Positions 23,769 to 34,270 of a DNA stretch of 64,000 nucleotides are shown piece by piece (position 1 is the stretch's first letter; each line of letters starts with the position of its first letter). The DNA is taken from contig NC_091262.1 in NCBI RefSeq assembly GCF_042477335.2, positions 71,410,001 to 71,474,000 on the forward strand, in the 5' to 3' direction. The stretch is from Ovis canadensis (lineage: Eukaryota; Chordata; Mammalia; Artiodactyla; Bovidae). Below the pieces are notes generated by a model, which was not told the DNA's origin, ran no database searches, and worked only from the letters and a program-made list of their open reading frames with translations. The translations under genes were made by a program, and so were the position numbers.

Positions 23769-24003
23769 TGGTACTTGTTGAGGCTTTCCTGGTGGCTCAG
23801 ACAGTAAAGAATCTGCCTGCAATGCAGGAGACCTGGGTTCGATCCCTGGGTTGGGAAGATCCCCTACCCATGGAGGAGGGCATGGCAACCCACTCCATTA
23901 TTCTTGCCTAGAGACTCCCCATGGACAGAGGAGGTGGTGGGCTACAGTCCACGGGGTCACAAAAGGTCAGACACTTCTGAGGTACTAAGCACAGGTACTT
24001 GTT
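23769..24003 (+). mobile_element. Bov-tA SINE with target-site duplication
   Basis: Flanked by GGTACTTGTT on each side. Confidence 0.88.
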
Positions 24004-24016
24004 ACCCGTGCCTTTG

Positions 24017-24228
24017 TGCTTGCTCACTTGCTCAGTCGTGTTCAACTCTTTTTGATCCCATGGACTGTAGCCCACCAGGCTCCTCTGTCCATGGAATTTC
24101 CCAGGCAAGAATACTGGAGTGGGCTGCCATTTCCTCCTCCAGGGGATCTTCCCGACCCAGGGATCAAATCTGCATCTCCTGCATTGGCAGGTGGATGCTT
24201 TACCACAGAGCCACCTGGGAAGCCCAAT
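24017..24228 (-). mobile_element. Bov-tA SINE
   Basis: Reverse copy in good condition, 14 bp from the previous forward copy, so the two form an inverted pair. Confidence 0.92.
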
Positions 24229-24572
24229 ATTTGTTACCTATAGAAGCTGACAAATACACATGACCAGCTAGAAGAATTTCTCTTCCTGTGATTCTTTACA
24301 GAAGAACTCCAGCTCCAGATACAAAATCCTCTGTGGGGATGTCCACTGGCAAAGCCCTGCCCAGGCACATGTGTGCCTGACAGGAAGACTGGACAAGTGC
24401 ATATCAGGTGTTCTGAGACTCTGTAAAAGTGGGTGGGTTCCATTTATTTTGCATTCTAATCAGACTCAGGGTCAGGGCTCTGAACTGAATAAGGTCTTCC
24501 AAGGATTCTTGTTCACCTGGAACCACAGAATGTGATCTTACTTGAAATAGTGATTTTGCAGATATAAAGGAA

Positions 24573-24735
24573 AAGGGGGCGACAGAGGATGAGATGGTTG
24601 GAAGGCATCATCAGCTCAATGGACATGAGTTTGAGCAAATTCAGGGAGATACTGAAGGACAGGGAAGCCTGGCGTGCTGCAGTCCATGGGGTTGCAAAGA
24701 GTTGGGCATGACTTAGTGACTGAACAACAACAAGA
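24573..24735 (+). mobile_element. BovB 3' tail fragment
   Basis: GACAGAGGATGAGATGGTTG through GTTGCAAAGAGTTGGGCATG to the ACAACAACAA end. It is severely 5'-truncated. Confidence 0.85.
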
Positions 24736-24932
24736 AGATGTAATTGGTTAGAATAAGGTCATAGTGGAGTAGGGTGGGCCCTAATCCAATGACTGGCGTT
24801 CTTATAAGAAAAGAAAACTGAGAAATATATGGAGAGAAGGCCGTGTGATGACAGAGGCAGAGACTGGGTGATGTGTCTACAAGCAAGGACCGCCGAAGAT
24901 TGCTGGACACCACCAGAAGCTAAAGAGAGGCA

Positions 24933-25242
24933 TGGGGCTTCCCTGGTGGCTCGGTGGTAAAGAATCCACAGGAGACACCGGTTCGATTCCTGGTCTGGGA
25001 AGATCCTACAAGCTGTGGAGCAACTAAGCCCAATTAAGCCACACCTACCGAGCCAGTGCTCTCGGCCTGAGAACAGCAACTACTGAAGCCCACGCACCCT
25101 GGAGCCTGTGCTCCACAGCAAGAGAAGCGCACGCACCACGGCTAGAGAGCAGCCTTCACTTTGCGAAACCAGAGAAAGCCCGCACAGCACCAAAGACCCA
25201 GCACAACCAAAAATAAAAATAAATGCAATTTTTTTTTTTTTA
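24933..25242 (+). mobile_element. CHR-2-type tRNA SINE
   Basis: tRNA-like head, then repeated CACCCTGGAGCCTGTGCTCC-type body and a poly(A)/poly(T) tail. Confidence 0.85.
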
Positions 25243-25393
25243 AAAGAGAGCGCATGGCATGCAACTGATCCTTCTCTGGAGCCTTCAGAGAGCTGGCAGT
25301 ACAGACTCCTTGCTTTTGACTTTTCGCCTCCAGACTGTGAGAGAATCTGTTTCTGTTGTTTTAGGACATTGTTCCAGCTGTCCTAGGAAACTA

Positions 25394-25737
25394 AGTGAAG
25401 TGAAAGTCGCTCAGTCGTGTCCGACTCTTTGAGACCCCATGGACTATACAGTCCATGGAATTCTCCAGGCCAGAATACTGGAGTGGGTAGCCTTTCCCTT
25501 CTCCAGGGGATCTTCCCAACCCAGGGACCCCAACCTAGGGATCTTCCCAACCCAGGGATCGAACTCAGGTCTCCTACATTGCAGGCGGATTCTTTACCAA
25601 CTGAGCCACAAGGGAAGCCCAAGAATACTGGAGTGGGTAGCCTATTCTTTCTCCAGTGGATCTTCCTGACCCAGGAACCAAACCAGGGTCTCCTGCATTG
25701 CAGGAGGATTCTTTACTAACTGAGCTTTCAGGGAATG
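25394..25737 (-). mobile_element. Bov-tA SINE with internal partial tandem duplication
   Basis: After a complete reverse copy (to about 25620) a second partial unit starts again at AATACTGGAGTGGGTAGCC and runs to a second tRNA-head end. A smaller duplication (GGGATCTTCCCAACCCAGGG) lies inside the first unit at about 25507-25558. Confidence 0.8.
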
Positions 25738-26336
25738 CAGTGGGCAAATCCTCATATAAGAAGGAGGTACAAGGCTCCCCACCAAAGTATGATAAATCCC
25801 CTTTTATCATACTTACCTCAGTAATATTCTGAAACAATAATTCAAGCAGAGAATTCTGCAGCCTTTTTGCTTTAGAAGCACTTTACATGTCAGCTTAAGG
25901 GAGTGTCGCAGGGCGTCCCCTGGGCACCATGGCCCCTGCAAAGAATTCAGTATTTTGGGTTCCTGCCTTCTCCTGGATCTCATTTGATCCAAAGATAACT
26001 TTGCATGGATAGGGTTACTCAAAAGTCTGGGAGGAAAACATGTCTCTATCAAAAGTCTGTATTTCAGAGTACAGGGGTTGCTGTGGGGATGAAACATCAA
26101 AGGCTGCAGTCTGACATCTGAGGATGACCTAAGGCCACTCCACTAGACTTCAAGTCACATCTGCAGCCTTTCTAGCAAAGACTAGTGCCACCTGTTAGAC
26201 TCTCTACAAGCCATGCTGAAATAGTCTAGGGAATATAAAAGCGTTTCTTATGCGTCTTTCTAACCTTCGAGATTCAACAAGGCCATGGCATGGAGAAAAC
26301 GGAGAGGGTACTTTAATTAAGAAAATTCAGAGGCTT
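25738..26336. other. Unique sequence
   Basis: No repeat or exon recognised. Confidence 0.3.
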
Positions 26337-26410
26337 CATGTTGATATATGGCAAAACCCAGCACAATATTGTAATCACCTTCCAATTAAAATAAATATTT
26401 TTTTAAATAG
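26337..26410 (+). mobile_element. L1_BT 3' tail
   Basis: ATATATGGCAAAACCCAGCA then CTTCCAATTAAAATAAAT, the last 70 or so bases of the ruminant L1. Confidence 0.75.
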
Positions 26411-26439
26411 TTTTAAAAAATATAGAGAGAGACTTCAGA

Positions 26440-26825
26440 GGCATAACAACCAAGGGTCGTATGTGGTCTTGTCTGGGGTTCTGATTCCCATTTCGAGGAA
26501 GTGCACCTGGAAAGGCCTGGCAGACAAAATGCTGTGTTCTGGCAGATACCAGCCACCACCTGCCCATGGGTCCCTGAGCTGACCTCAGTGTCATTGGCCA
26601 GACAAGGGCGTGATGAGACTTCAGATGATTCTAGGTCCCCAGCCTCAGGGTCTTTCTGCCGAGGCCCCAGACATCATGTAAAAGAGACAAGCCATTACTG
26701 CTCAGCCCTGTCTGAGTTCCTAACCCAAGGAAAGCGAGAAAGATAATATGTGATCTATATTGTTTCAAGCCACTAAATTTTGACGTGATTAATTAGGCAG
26801 GAATAGATCATGGTAGTAAAAGTAA
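26440..26825 (+). mobile_element. MaLR-like LTR relic
   Basis: The end TTGTTTCAAGCCACTAAATT with a following AGGCAGGAATAGATCA is typical of MaLR LTR 3' ends. The 5' limit is uncertain. Confidence 0.5.
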
Positions 26826-26954
26826 TACAGCCATGGAATAAGAACAGAAAATGAATAAAAGTGGAAAAATCACAAAATACGGGTGAGTGAGAAGAAAGTA
26901 ATGCAATATAACTGAATTTAAAATTCAACAGGCACAGCATTGTAAATTGACTGT

Positions 26955-27150
26955 CTGTTGTTGTTTTACTTGCTCAGTGTCCGATTCTTCTGTAACCGCA
27001 TGGACTGCAGCCCGCCAGGCTCCTCTGTCCATTGGATTTCCTAGGCAAGAATGCTGGAGTGGGTAGCCATTCATTCCCTTCTCCAGGGGATCTTCCCAAC
27101 CCAGGGTTTGAACTTGCATTGGCAAGTGAGTTCTTGGCCACTGAGCCGAC
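26955..27150 (-). mobile_element. Bov-tA SINE
   Basis: Reverse copy, directly followed by a second one. Confidence 0.88.
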
Positions 27151-27159
27151 GGCTGTGTG

Positions 27160-27345
27160 CTGTGCTTAGTTACTCAGTCGCGTCTTTGCGCCCCCATGGA
27201 CTGTAGTCCACCAGGTTCCTCTGTCCATGGCGATTTTCCAGGCGTGCCATGCCTTCCTCCAGGGGATCTGCCCAACCCAGGAATCAAACTGGGATCTCCT
27301 GCATTGGAGGCGGATTCTTTACCAACTGAGCTACCAGGGAAGACC
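27160..27345 (-). mobile_element. Bov-tA SINE
   Basis: Second reverse copy in tandem. It shares orientation but differs in sequence, so it is an independent insertion rather than a duplication. Confidence 0.88.
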
Positions 27346-27989
27346 CGCCACCAACTATATGTCAATTTAATATTTTAATTTTTAAAATAAAGAAAAATTC
27401 AACAGAAAGGCCGGCAGAGGGCGCCGAGGAGCTGGAGTTCATCTTTCCGCTGCTTCTCTCGGGTCACGTGCTCACCTTGCAAGAATGTGACTCGCTGGTT
27501 AGCTCAAGTCTGGGTCACGCATCCACCCCTAGGCTATGGCTAAGCTGTGGCGGAGAGAATCCCCAAGCAAAACCCGGGCTATGGCTGGAAGAAGAGAGAG
27601 CAAACGCGGTACAGAAGTCCTGGGGGACATGCACACTTCTGTCTCTCTGCTTTCCCCAACTGGGAGCAGTCACTTAGAGAAGAAGCCTGTCCTTGGAGCA
27701 TCCGAGGCTCGGCCATCCCTGCACGGGAACACTCGGCTCCTGCCGACTGGGCCTGGCACATCCGCTCTTTGCGGAAAAGCTGTTTAGCTTCTGCTGTGCT
27801 TAATGCATTACCCATTACTATGAAAAATAAGAATGTAGGGTTTGGCCTCTTGGAGTTTAGCATCTTATGCTTTTTTGAGGTTCTAGTTTACTCATTTACA
27901 AATCTGTAAACATTACACCAGTAGGAAGTACTGATTGGAAAAAAGCAGAAACTTCATTTTTGGAACAAGGATAATTAATTCTGCCACCC
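27346..27989. other. Unique sequence with a GC-rich patch
   Basis: About 27405-27790 is GC-rich, with overlapping open frames on both strands and a CTCF-like core at 27411-27424. There is no protein homology that I recognise. Confidence 0.3.
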
Positions 27990-28302
27990 AAAGACAACTA
28001 CTGTTAACATTTTGATGTGTGCTTTACCGGATTTTTTCTTTACAAATATATTTGTGTGTGTTTGTCAACACAAAAATGAGATCGTTCCATAAATACTGTG
28101 GTACTCAACTTTTTTTCACTCAGTAGGCTGTAAATCTATTTGTATATCAAAAAATATTCTTCTATTTGGCTAAACCATATGAATTACCAAAATTTAACCA
28201 GTTTTGAACTACAAAAACAACTGCATATGGCTTCACCCAGTATAATTGTGTTTTAATCACTGCAGATTCTATAGCCCTTGGCATATGGCTTAATGTACTC
28301 AA

Positions 28303-28505
28303 CTTGGTGCAAACAGTAAAGAACCCACCTGCCAATGCAGGAGACATAAGAGGCATGGGTTCGATCCCTGGGTCTGGAAGATCCCCTGGAGGAGGGCATG
28401 GCAACCCACTCCGGTATTCTTGCCTGGAGAATCCCCGTGGACAGAGGAGCCTGGCAGGCTACAGTCCATGGGGTTGCAAGGAATCAGACACGACTGAAGC
28501 ATCTG
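28303..28505 (+). mobile_element. Bov-tA SINE
   Basis: GGTTCGATCCCTGGGTCTGG head and ACAGTCCATGGGGTTGC body. Confidence 0.9.
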
Positions 28506-28569
28506 AGCTCACACACATGCACATCACTTTTTATTGATGCATTTGTTTTCCAATTTTATTCACAATGAT

Positions 28570-28735
28570 TAAAAATTATTGCAATGGGGGCTTCCCTGGT
28601 GGTCCAGGGGCTAAGGACTCTGAGCTCCCAATGCAGGGGGCCCTGGTTTGATCCCTGGTCAGGGAACTAGATCCCGCATGCTGCAACTAAGACCTACTGC
28701 AGTAAAAAAAAAAAAAAAATTATTGCAATGGAAAA
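28570..28735 (+). mobile_element. CHR SINE with a long perfect target-site duplication
   Basis: Both sides carry AAAATTATTGCAATGG (16 bp, identical). The SINE ends in a 16-nt poly(A). This is a recent insertion. Confidence 0.92.
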
Positions 28736-28819
28736 CCATTCTTTGTGGCCATTCTTAGTATCTTAGGATACATTTCTATAAACAGAATACATTAGATTAA
28801 AGGAATGCACATTTTACTA

Positions 28820-29265
28820 TTTTTTTAATTAGCGTTTATTGGAGCAAAGTTGATTTACAACATTGTGTTAGTTTCAGGTGTCCAAAAAAGTGAATCAGTG
28901 ATACATATGCACAGATCCCCTCTTTTTTATTTTATTTTTTATAAAATAGTATTACTTCTCTCTCTCTCTCTCTCTTTTTTTTTTTTGGCCACAACCCTGG
29001 GCATGTTACTTGATCTTAGTTCCCTGACCAGGGATCAACCTGTGCCTCCTCCAACGTAAGCGTGGAGTCTTAACCACTGGGCGGCCAAGAAAGTCCTCCA
29101 CTCCTTTTTAGATTCTTATCCCATAATCATCATCACACAGTACTGAGTATAGTTCCCTGTGCTATACAGTAGGTTGTTATTAGTTATCTATTTTATATAT
29201 GGTAGTGTGTATATGTCAATCCCAACCTACCAATTTATCCCTAACCACAAAAGAATGCACATTTT
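28820..29265 (-). mobile_element. L1 3' end with CHR SINE inside
   Basis: Reverse L1 3' UTR (TTTATTGGAGCAAAGTTGAT, CCCTGTGCTATACAGTAGGT). A (TC)n run at about 28961-28975 and a reverse CHR SINE (28976-29097) interrupt it. Confidence 0.8.
28976..29097 (-). mobile_element. CHR SINE
   Basis: TTAGTTCCCTGACCAGGGAT then TCTTAACCACTGGGCGGCC. Confidence 0.85.
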
Positions 29266-29274
29266 AAAAGCTTT

Positions 29275-29390
29275 TTTTAGACTTTCCTGGTGGTCCAGTG
29301 GTTAAGACTCTGAGCTTCCGTTGCAAAGGGGTGTGGGTTACATCCCTGGTTGAGGAACCAAGATCCCACCTGTTGCTTGTGACAAAAAAG
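29275..29390 (+). mobile_element. CHR SINE
   Basis: GACTTTCCTGGTGGTCCAGT head. The tail is AAAAAAG. Confidence 0.85.
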
Positions 29391-29929
29391 AAAAGTGCTT
29401 TCGCTGCATACTGAAAGAATAGTTTCTGGGAAGCCAGAGCTGGCGGGGCAAAGTCTCCTCTCCACTCCCAGGAGGATGGGAGTGTTAGGGGCCCTGGAGG
29501 ATATTGCTTCTCCCTAAAGGGAAGAAGGTGAGAACAGAAGGAAATCAGAGACAGGGAAGCAGCTGGGTATTTACTGCTTGGAGTAGAAAGAGACTGAGGA
29601 GGCAATTATGCTTGTAGCTCTAAAATGCTGAACATACGCTGGTTGTAAAACCTAAGAGGACCCATGGCAGCGTTTAGAAGGGACAAAGAACAAATCTGTT
29701 TATTACTCTGATACATGAAAGAGTTAAATTGGAGACAAGCACTGTCATGGAGGATCTTTTTTTTTTGAAACCTGGATCTAATAGAGGAATTGTATCATTT
29801 AAAGGGAAAGTACAAAGGAGAAGTAACAAAAGTGTAGACTCTTTAAAACAAGCACAAAAACCAACCAGGAGCTGTCATCGCCTCCGCAATGGCCCCCAGT
29901 GGTCTCACCTCTTAGAAGTCACACCTTTG
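29391..29929. other. Unique sequence
   Basis: Nothing recognised. Confidence 0.3.
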
Positions 29930-30298
29930 TGCCATCTCGTCTCCTTGAAAATAGGCTAGAGTTACTACCTTGCTTCTAATGAGTAGAATTTGACAGAAGT
30001 GATAGGGTGCCACTTTGGAGATAAAAAAAGACTATGGCTTCCGTCTTGGGTGCTGTCTCTTTTGAATCGCCTGCTTCTGTGGAAATGGTGGACGTCAGCT
30101 GCTGTGTCACAGGCAGCTATGTGATAAGGCCCGCAGGGGTGAGCCTGGAAGATTTCCCAGGCTACGACCGCAGCCCTGACCAACACCTCTGCCAGGCAGC
30201 CCGAGCCTCCCAGTTGCTCCCAGATTCTTCATCCACCGATCAACTGTTTTCAGCCTCTAAATCTGGGGGCAATTAGTTGTGCAACAAAGGAGAACAAA
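29930..30298 (+). mobile_element. ERVL-MaLR LTR fossil
   Basis: Same family as 9300-9662: ATGGCTTCCGTCTTGGGTGC near the middle and CAGCCTCTAAATCTGGGGG near the end. It is old and diverged. Confidence 0.6.
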
Positions 30299-30505
30299 TA
30301 CAATAGCTGCTTGCTGAGCCCTTACTATGCATTAGGTACAGTTCCCTGCACGGAACATTATGAGTCTTGACGCTGACTCAGTGAGTGCCATAATTATTCC
30401 CATTTTCAGTCGAAGAACCTGAAGTCCAGGAAAGCGTTAGTAAACTTGCCCAAACCCATCGAGTTAGAAAATGGTGAAGCTGGAATCTGAATTGAAGTAC
30501 TCAGG
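30299..30505 (-). mobile_element. MIR SINE
   Basis: GAGCCCTTACTATGCATTAG, then CCCATTTTCAGTCGAAGAAC and AAGCTGGAATCTGAATTG. Confidence 0.8.
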
Positions 30506-30990
30506 GGCCAGAGTCACACTTACATAAATGAAGATTTAAAAACTGCAGCTCAAATTTCTCTGGATAGAATTGCATTACTTGCCCATGCCTAAAAAGAGCA
30601 GTTTGGTAAAGAGGACTGAATCATCTTAAACTAAATCAAGGGTTACCACCTCCGCTGCCTGCAGGGGCTAGGGAAAAGCTAGGTTTCCCCTGAAGTTCAC
30701 AGTTCTGTAAAGTGGGAGAACAAATTTGGATTTAGGTACAGAGGAGGAAGGGCTAATGGTTGCTGGCTGGTAGCTAACTATTGTCTCTGCTGCAGCCTAA
30801 GCTGGGTTGCGTTATTACCACTTATTTTAGAGGGAGGGAGCAGGGAGTGGTGATGGATAGGGCCTCAGGGTATGTGGTCAGAACCTGCTTTACCAGTAAT
30901 TATATTCATGTTCTCATATCCACTCTTGAAGTAGTGCTAGTTCCATTCAGAGCCAAGATGCTCTGAGGCCCTCTGGCACAGGGGTTAAGA
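30506..30990. other. Unique sequence
   Basis: No recognised gene or repeat. Confidence 0.3.
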
Positions 30991-31178
30991 TCCTGGCTCT
31001 AGAACAGACAGATCTTGGTAGCTTCCAGTTGTCTGACTCCAGGCAAGTCATTTTTCCTATCCAAAGGTCTGCTTCCTTCTTTGAAATTAAGCATAGAAAT
31101 ATACCAATAACGGTTGTGGTCAGAATTAAATGAGGTAACAAATGTCAAGCATTTAGCACAAAGCCTGACACACTGATG
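30991..31178 (+). mobile_element. MIR SINE
   Basis: TTAAGATCCTGGCTCTAGAA, CTCCAGGCAAGTCATTTTTC and TTTAGCACAAAGCCTGACAC are in MIR order. Confidence 0.8.
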
Positions 31179-31184
31179 TTACTC

Positions 31185-31394
31185 TTGCTGTTAGTTGCTA
31201 AGTCACGTCTGACTCTGCGACCCCATGCAATGTAGCCCGCCAGGCTCCTCTGTCCGTGGGATTTCCCAGACAAGAATTCTGGAGTGGGTTGCCATTTCCT
31301 TTTCCAGGAGATCTCCCTGACCCAGGGATTGAACCGGCGTCTCCTGCATTGGCCATCGGATTCTTTACTACTGAGCCCCCAAGGAAGCCCTGTG
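31185..31394 (-). mobile_element. Bov-tA SINE
   Basis: Reverse copy. The tRNA head ends at AGGAAGCCC. Confidence 0.9.
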
Positions 31395-31824
31395 ACTGGT
31401 ACATAGGAAGAGTTTAACAAATGATATTATATATGCCATCATATTAATTATTATACAGCATTATATATATCATTATATATATTACAATTTATCATTATGT
31501 ATTATTACATCAGAGCACTATGATTAATTAAGAAATTAATTATAACCTTCAAAGTATGAAACACCATGTTGGGCCTATATGAGACTACAATGCACCTTGA
31601 TATCAGGGAAAACATAGAATCTAGTTAGCGAGTTAGCACACTCATCAAGATACCCTGATAATATTTGAGAACATATGTTAAGTGACAAATATTAGGCATT
31701 TCAAGTCTAAATTAAGTCTAAATTAAGACTTTAGAGTTACTTTTTACATTAAGGATATTCAAAGAAAGATAATTAGAATGTCTTTTGAGTCACACAGTTT
31801 TTTAGAGTTATAAGGGATCATATA
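31395..31824. other. AT-rich unique sequence
   Basis: (TA)-rich low-complexity stretch at about 31420-31510. No gene is seen. Confidence 0.4.
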
Positions 31825-31950
31825 ACTGGAGAAGGAAATGGCAACCCACTCCAGTATTCTTGCCAGGGAAAGCCCATGGATAGAGGACCCTGGTGGGCTT
31901 TGGTCCATGGGGTTGGAAGAGTCAGATACCATTTAGCAACTAAACCAAGG
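31825..31950 (+). mobile_element. Bov-A SINE fragment
   Basis: Body only (GGCAACCCACTCCAGTATTC), without the tRNA head. Confidence 0.85.
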
Positions 31951-32234
31951 GATCACAGCTTCTGTAGGAAAGTAAACTGAAGTTCAGGAGGAATTAAGTG
32001 CTTTTACTGCAGGCCATAGAACAAACGAGAAGTAGGTGCAGATTTGGGCTCAGGTTTGGGCTCTGACACCAACTAGTGTGTGTTCTTGAGCAAACCAGTC
32101 ACCTTCTCTGAGCTGCCCTTGCCTCACTGGCAATATTCTATTTTAGACCCCAGCCTTCCAACTCCCAAACCACCTCTCTGGGCAGTGACTAAGAGCCTGA
32201 CTACCCTATTTTACACTGAATTATTTAACATACT

Positions 32235-32440
32235 AGGCTTCCCCAGTGGCTCAGAGGTAAAGAATCTGCCTGTAACGCAGGCGACATGGGTTCGATCCCT
32301 GAGTCAGGAAGGTATCCTGGAGGAGGGCAAGCGACCCAATCCAGTCTTCTTGCCTGGAGAATTCCCACGGACAGAGGAGGCTGGCAGGCCACAGTCCATG
32401 GGGTTGCAAAGAGTCAGACACAACTGAGCAACTAACACAT
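32235..32440 (+). mobile_element. Bov-tA SINE
   Basis: Complete forward copy. Confidence 0.9.
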
Positions 32441-32659
32441 ACCATGAACATAAGACAACCAAGACCTCTGAGAGCAGGGTGCGGCTTGCAGGTAGCAGAG
32501 GCAGGGAAGTGTGTGGGGAGCCTATGACAGCTAAACATTAGTACTGCTGGCCTAAGTGTCATTCTCTAAGAGACTTTCAGAAGTTGATCTCTGAAACCAG
32601 CTACTTTCCAATCTGTGAAATGCTCTGACTGGGAATGAAGAGGAATCGTTAAGAATGTT

Positions 32660-32845
32660 TTTCTTTTTTTAATATTTATTTATTTGTCTTGTGCCAGCTC
32701 TTAGTTGCAGCATGCAGGATTTTTTATTTTCCTTGTAGCATGCTGTATCTTTAGTTGTAGCTTGTGGGATCTAGTTCCCTGACCTGGGCTCCCTGCATTG
32801 GGAGTTCAGAGTCATAGCCACTGCCCCACCAGGAAGTCCCACTGA
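32660..32845 (-). mobile_element. CHR-type SINE
   Basis: CTTAGTTGCAGCATGCAGGA, TAGTTCCCTGACCTGGGC and CCCCACCAGGAAGTCCC. Confidence 0.85.
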
Positions 32846-32974
32846 AGATGTTTTTCACTTGTGCAGATGGATCGTTCCATTTGTCATGGCCGGGCCTCTT
32901 TGCCTACGTAGGAGATTCTATAAACAACAAGGTCTTACTGTATGGCACAGGGAACTGTATTCAGTGAGCTGTGA

Positions 32975-33600
32975 CAGAGAATTCCCTGGCGGTCCAGTGG
33001 TCAGGAGACTTGGCCCTTTCACCAAGGTGGCCCTGGCCAGGTTCAGTTCCTGGTCAGTTTAGCCACTTAGTCATGTCTGACTCTTTGTGACCCCATGGAC
33101 TGTAGCACACCAGGCTTCCCTGTGTGCTTCACTACCTCCTGAAGCTTGCTCAAACTCACGTCCATCAAGTCAGTATTGCCATCCAACCATCTAATCCTCT
33201 GTTATCCCCTTCTCCTCCTGCCCAGCATCAGGGTCTTTTCCAAGGAGTCTGTTCTTTGCATCAGGTGGCCAAAGGATTGGAGTTTCAGCTTCAACATCAG
33301 TCCTTCCAATGAATATTCAGGACTGATTTCCTTTAGGACTAAGTGGTTGGATCTCCTTGCAGTCCAAGGGACTCTCACGAGTCTTCTCCAACACCACAGT
33401 TCAAAAGCAGCAATTCTTCGACGCTCAGCTTTCTTCATAGTACAACTCTCACATCCATACATGACTACTGGAAGAAACATAGATTTGATTGGACGGACCT
33501 TTGTCAGCAAAGCAATGTCTCTGCTTTTTAATATGCTAAGTTGATCATAGCTTTTCTTCCAAAGAGTGATTCCACAAGCCGAATGATGTGGCCAAAAGGA
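32975..33600 (+). mobile_element. CHR SINE split by a BovB insertion
   Basis: The left half ends at GTTCAGTTCCTGGTCAG (about 33057) and the right half resumes at CCACAAGCCGAATGATGTGG (about 33571), so the BovB landed within the SINE. Confidence 0.78.
33058..33570 (-). mobile_element. BovB 3' fragment inside the CHR SINE
   Basis: The minus-strand frame encodes KSMFLPVVMYGCESCTMKKA and LKLKLQSFGHLMQRTDSLEK. It is 5'-truncated and moderately diverged. Confidence 0.9.
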
Positions 33601-33712
33601 AAAGAATTCTGTGATAACCATATGGAAAAGAATATACAAAAAGAATGTATATAAGTATAGATCACTGGATCATTGTGCTGTACAGCAGAAATTAACATTG
33701 TAAGTCAACTAT

Positions 33713-33926
33713 GCTGTTGTTGCTTGGTTGCTAAGTCCTGTCCATCTCTTTCTGCAACTGCATGGACTGGAGCCCATTAGGCTCCTCTGACCATGGAATT
33801 CTCCAGGCAAGAGCACTGGAGTGGGTTGCCATTTCCTTCTCCAGGGGATCTTCCCAACCCAGGAATAGAACTCGCCTCTCCTGCATTGCAGGCAGATTCT
33901 TTGCTGCTGAGCCACCAGGGAAGCCC
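33713..33926 (-). mobile_element. Bov-tA SINE
   Basis: Reverse copy in the same L1 tail. Confidence 0.9.
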
Positions 33927-33955
33927 CAGTATTATACTTCAATTTTTAAAAAAAT

Positions 33956-34270
33956 ATTTCTAGAAGGGTCATGGACCTAGAGAGGAAGTCACAGTTCCAG
34001 ATTGAGCATTTGCATATTTTTCCACATAAAGCCTTGAGAAATTTTCCAGTCTTTGAAGGAGGCAGGCATGATGCCACTTACCTAAGAAATAATCCCATTC
34101 CCTCCTTTGGTCTGGCCAAGGCCTAACCTAAGTCCTTACCGCCACCTGGTGGTTTGTAGATGAACAACCATTTTGGGGAAGGACCCGCACTCTAGTTACT
34201 CACTCCCTAGTGACTTAATTCCCAGGTCATCTGTTATCTATTTGAGTATATATGTAAGTACCTATGTATA
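33956..34270. other. Unique sequence with a strong CTCF-like core
   Basis: On the minus strand 34152-34139 reads CCACCAGGTGGCGG, a full match to the CTCF core consensus. No gene is seen. Confidence 0.4.

Larger units (their letters stand above)
24500..25385 (+). mobile_element. ERVL-MaLR LTR fossil (MLT1-like) carrying a BovB and a SINE insertion
   Basis: LTR blocks AGTGATTTTGCAGATATAAA, GGTGGGCCCTAATCCAATGA and CCTCCAGACTGTGAGAGAAT are in MLT1 order. They are separated by a BovB tail (24573-24735) and a CHR-2 SINE (24933-25242). It is old and non-coding. Confidence 0.75.
27990..28819. mobile_element. Old L1M-like relic with Bov-tA and CHR insertions
   Basis: CAACTACTGTTAACATTTTG and the AT-rich sequence after it match an old L1M-type 3' region. 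A Bov-tA (28303-28505, +) and a CHR SINE (28570-28735, +) sit inside it. Confidence 0.5.
32918..33955 (+). mobile_element. L1 3' end hosting a CHR SINE (itself split by BovB) and a Bov-tA
   Basis: L1 tail pieces: TACTGTATGGCACAGGGAAC before the CHR, GATAACCATATGGAAAAGAA after it, and TATTATACTTCAATTTTT after the Bov-tA. The order shows successive insertions. Confidence 0.8.
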
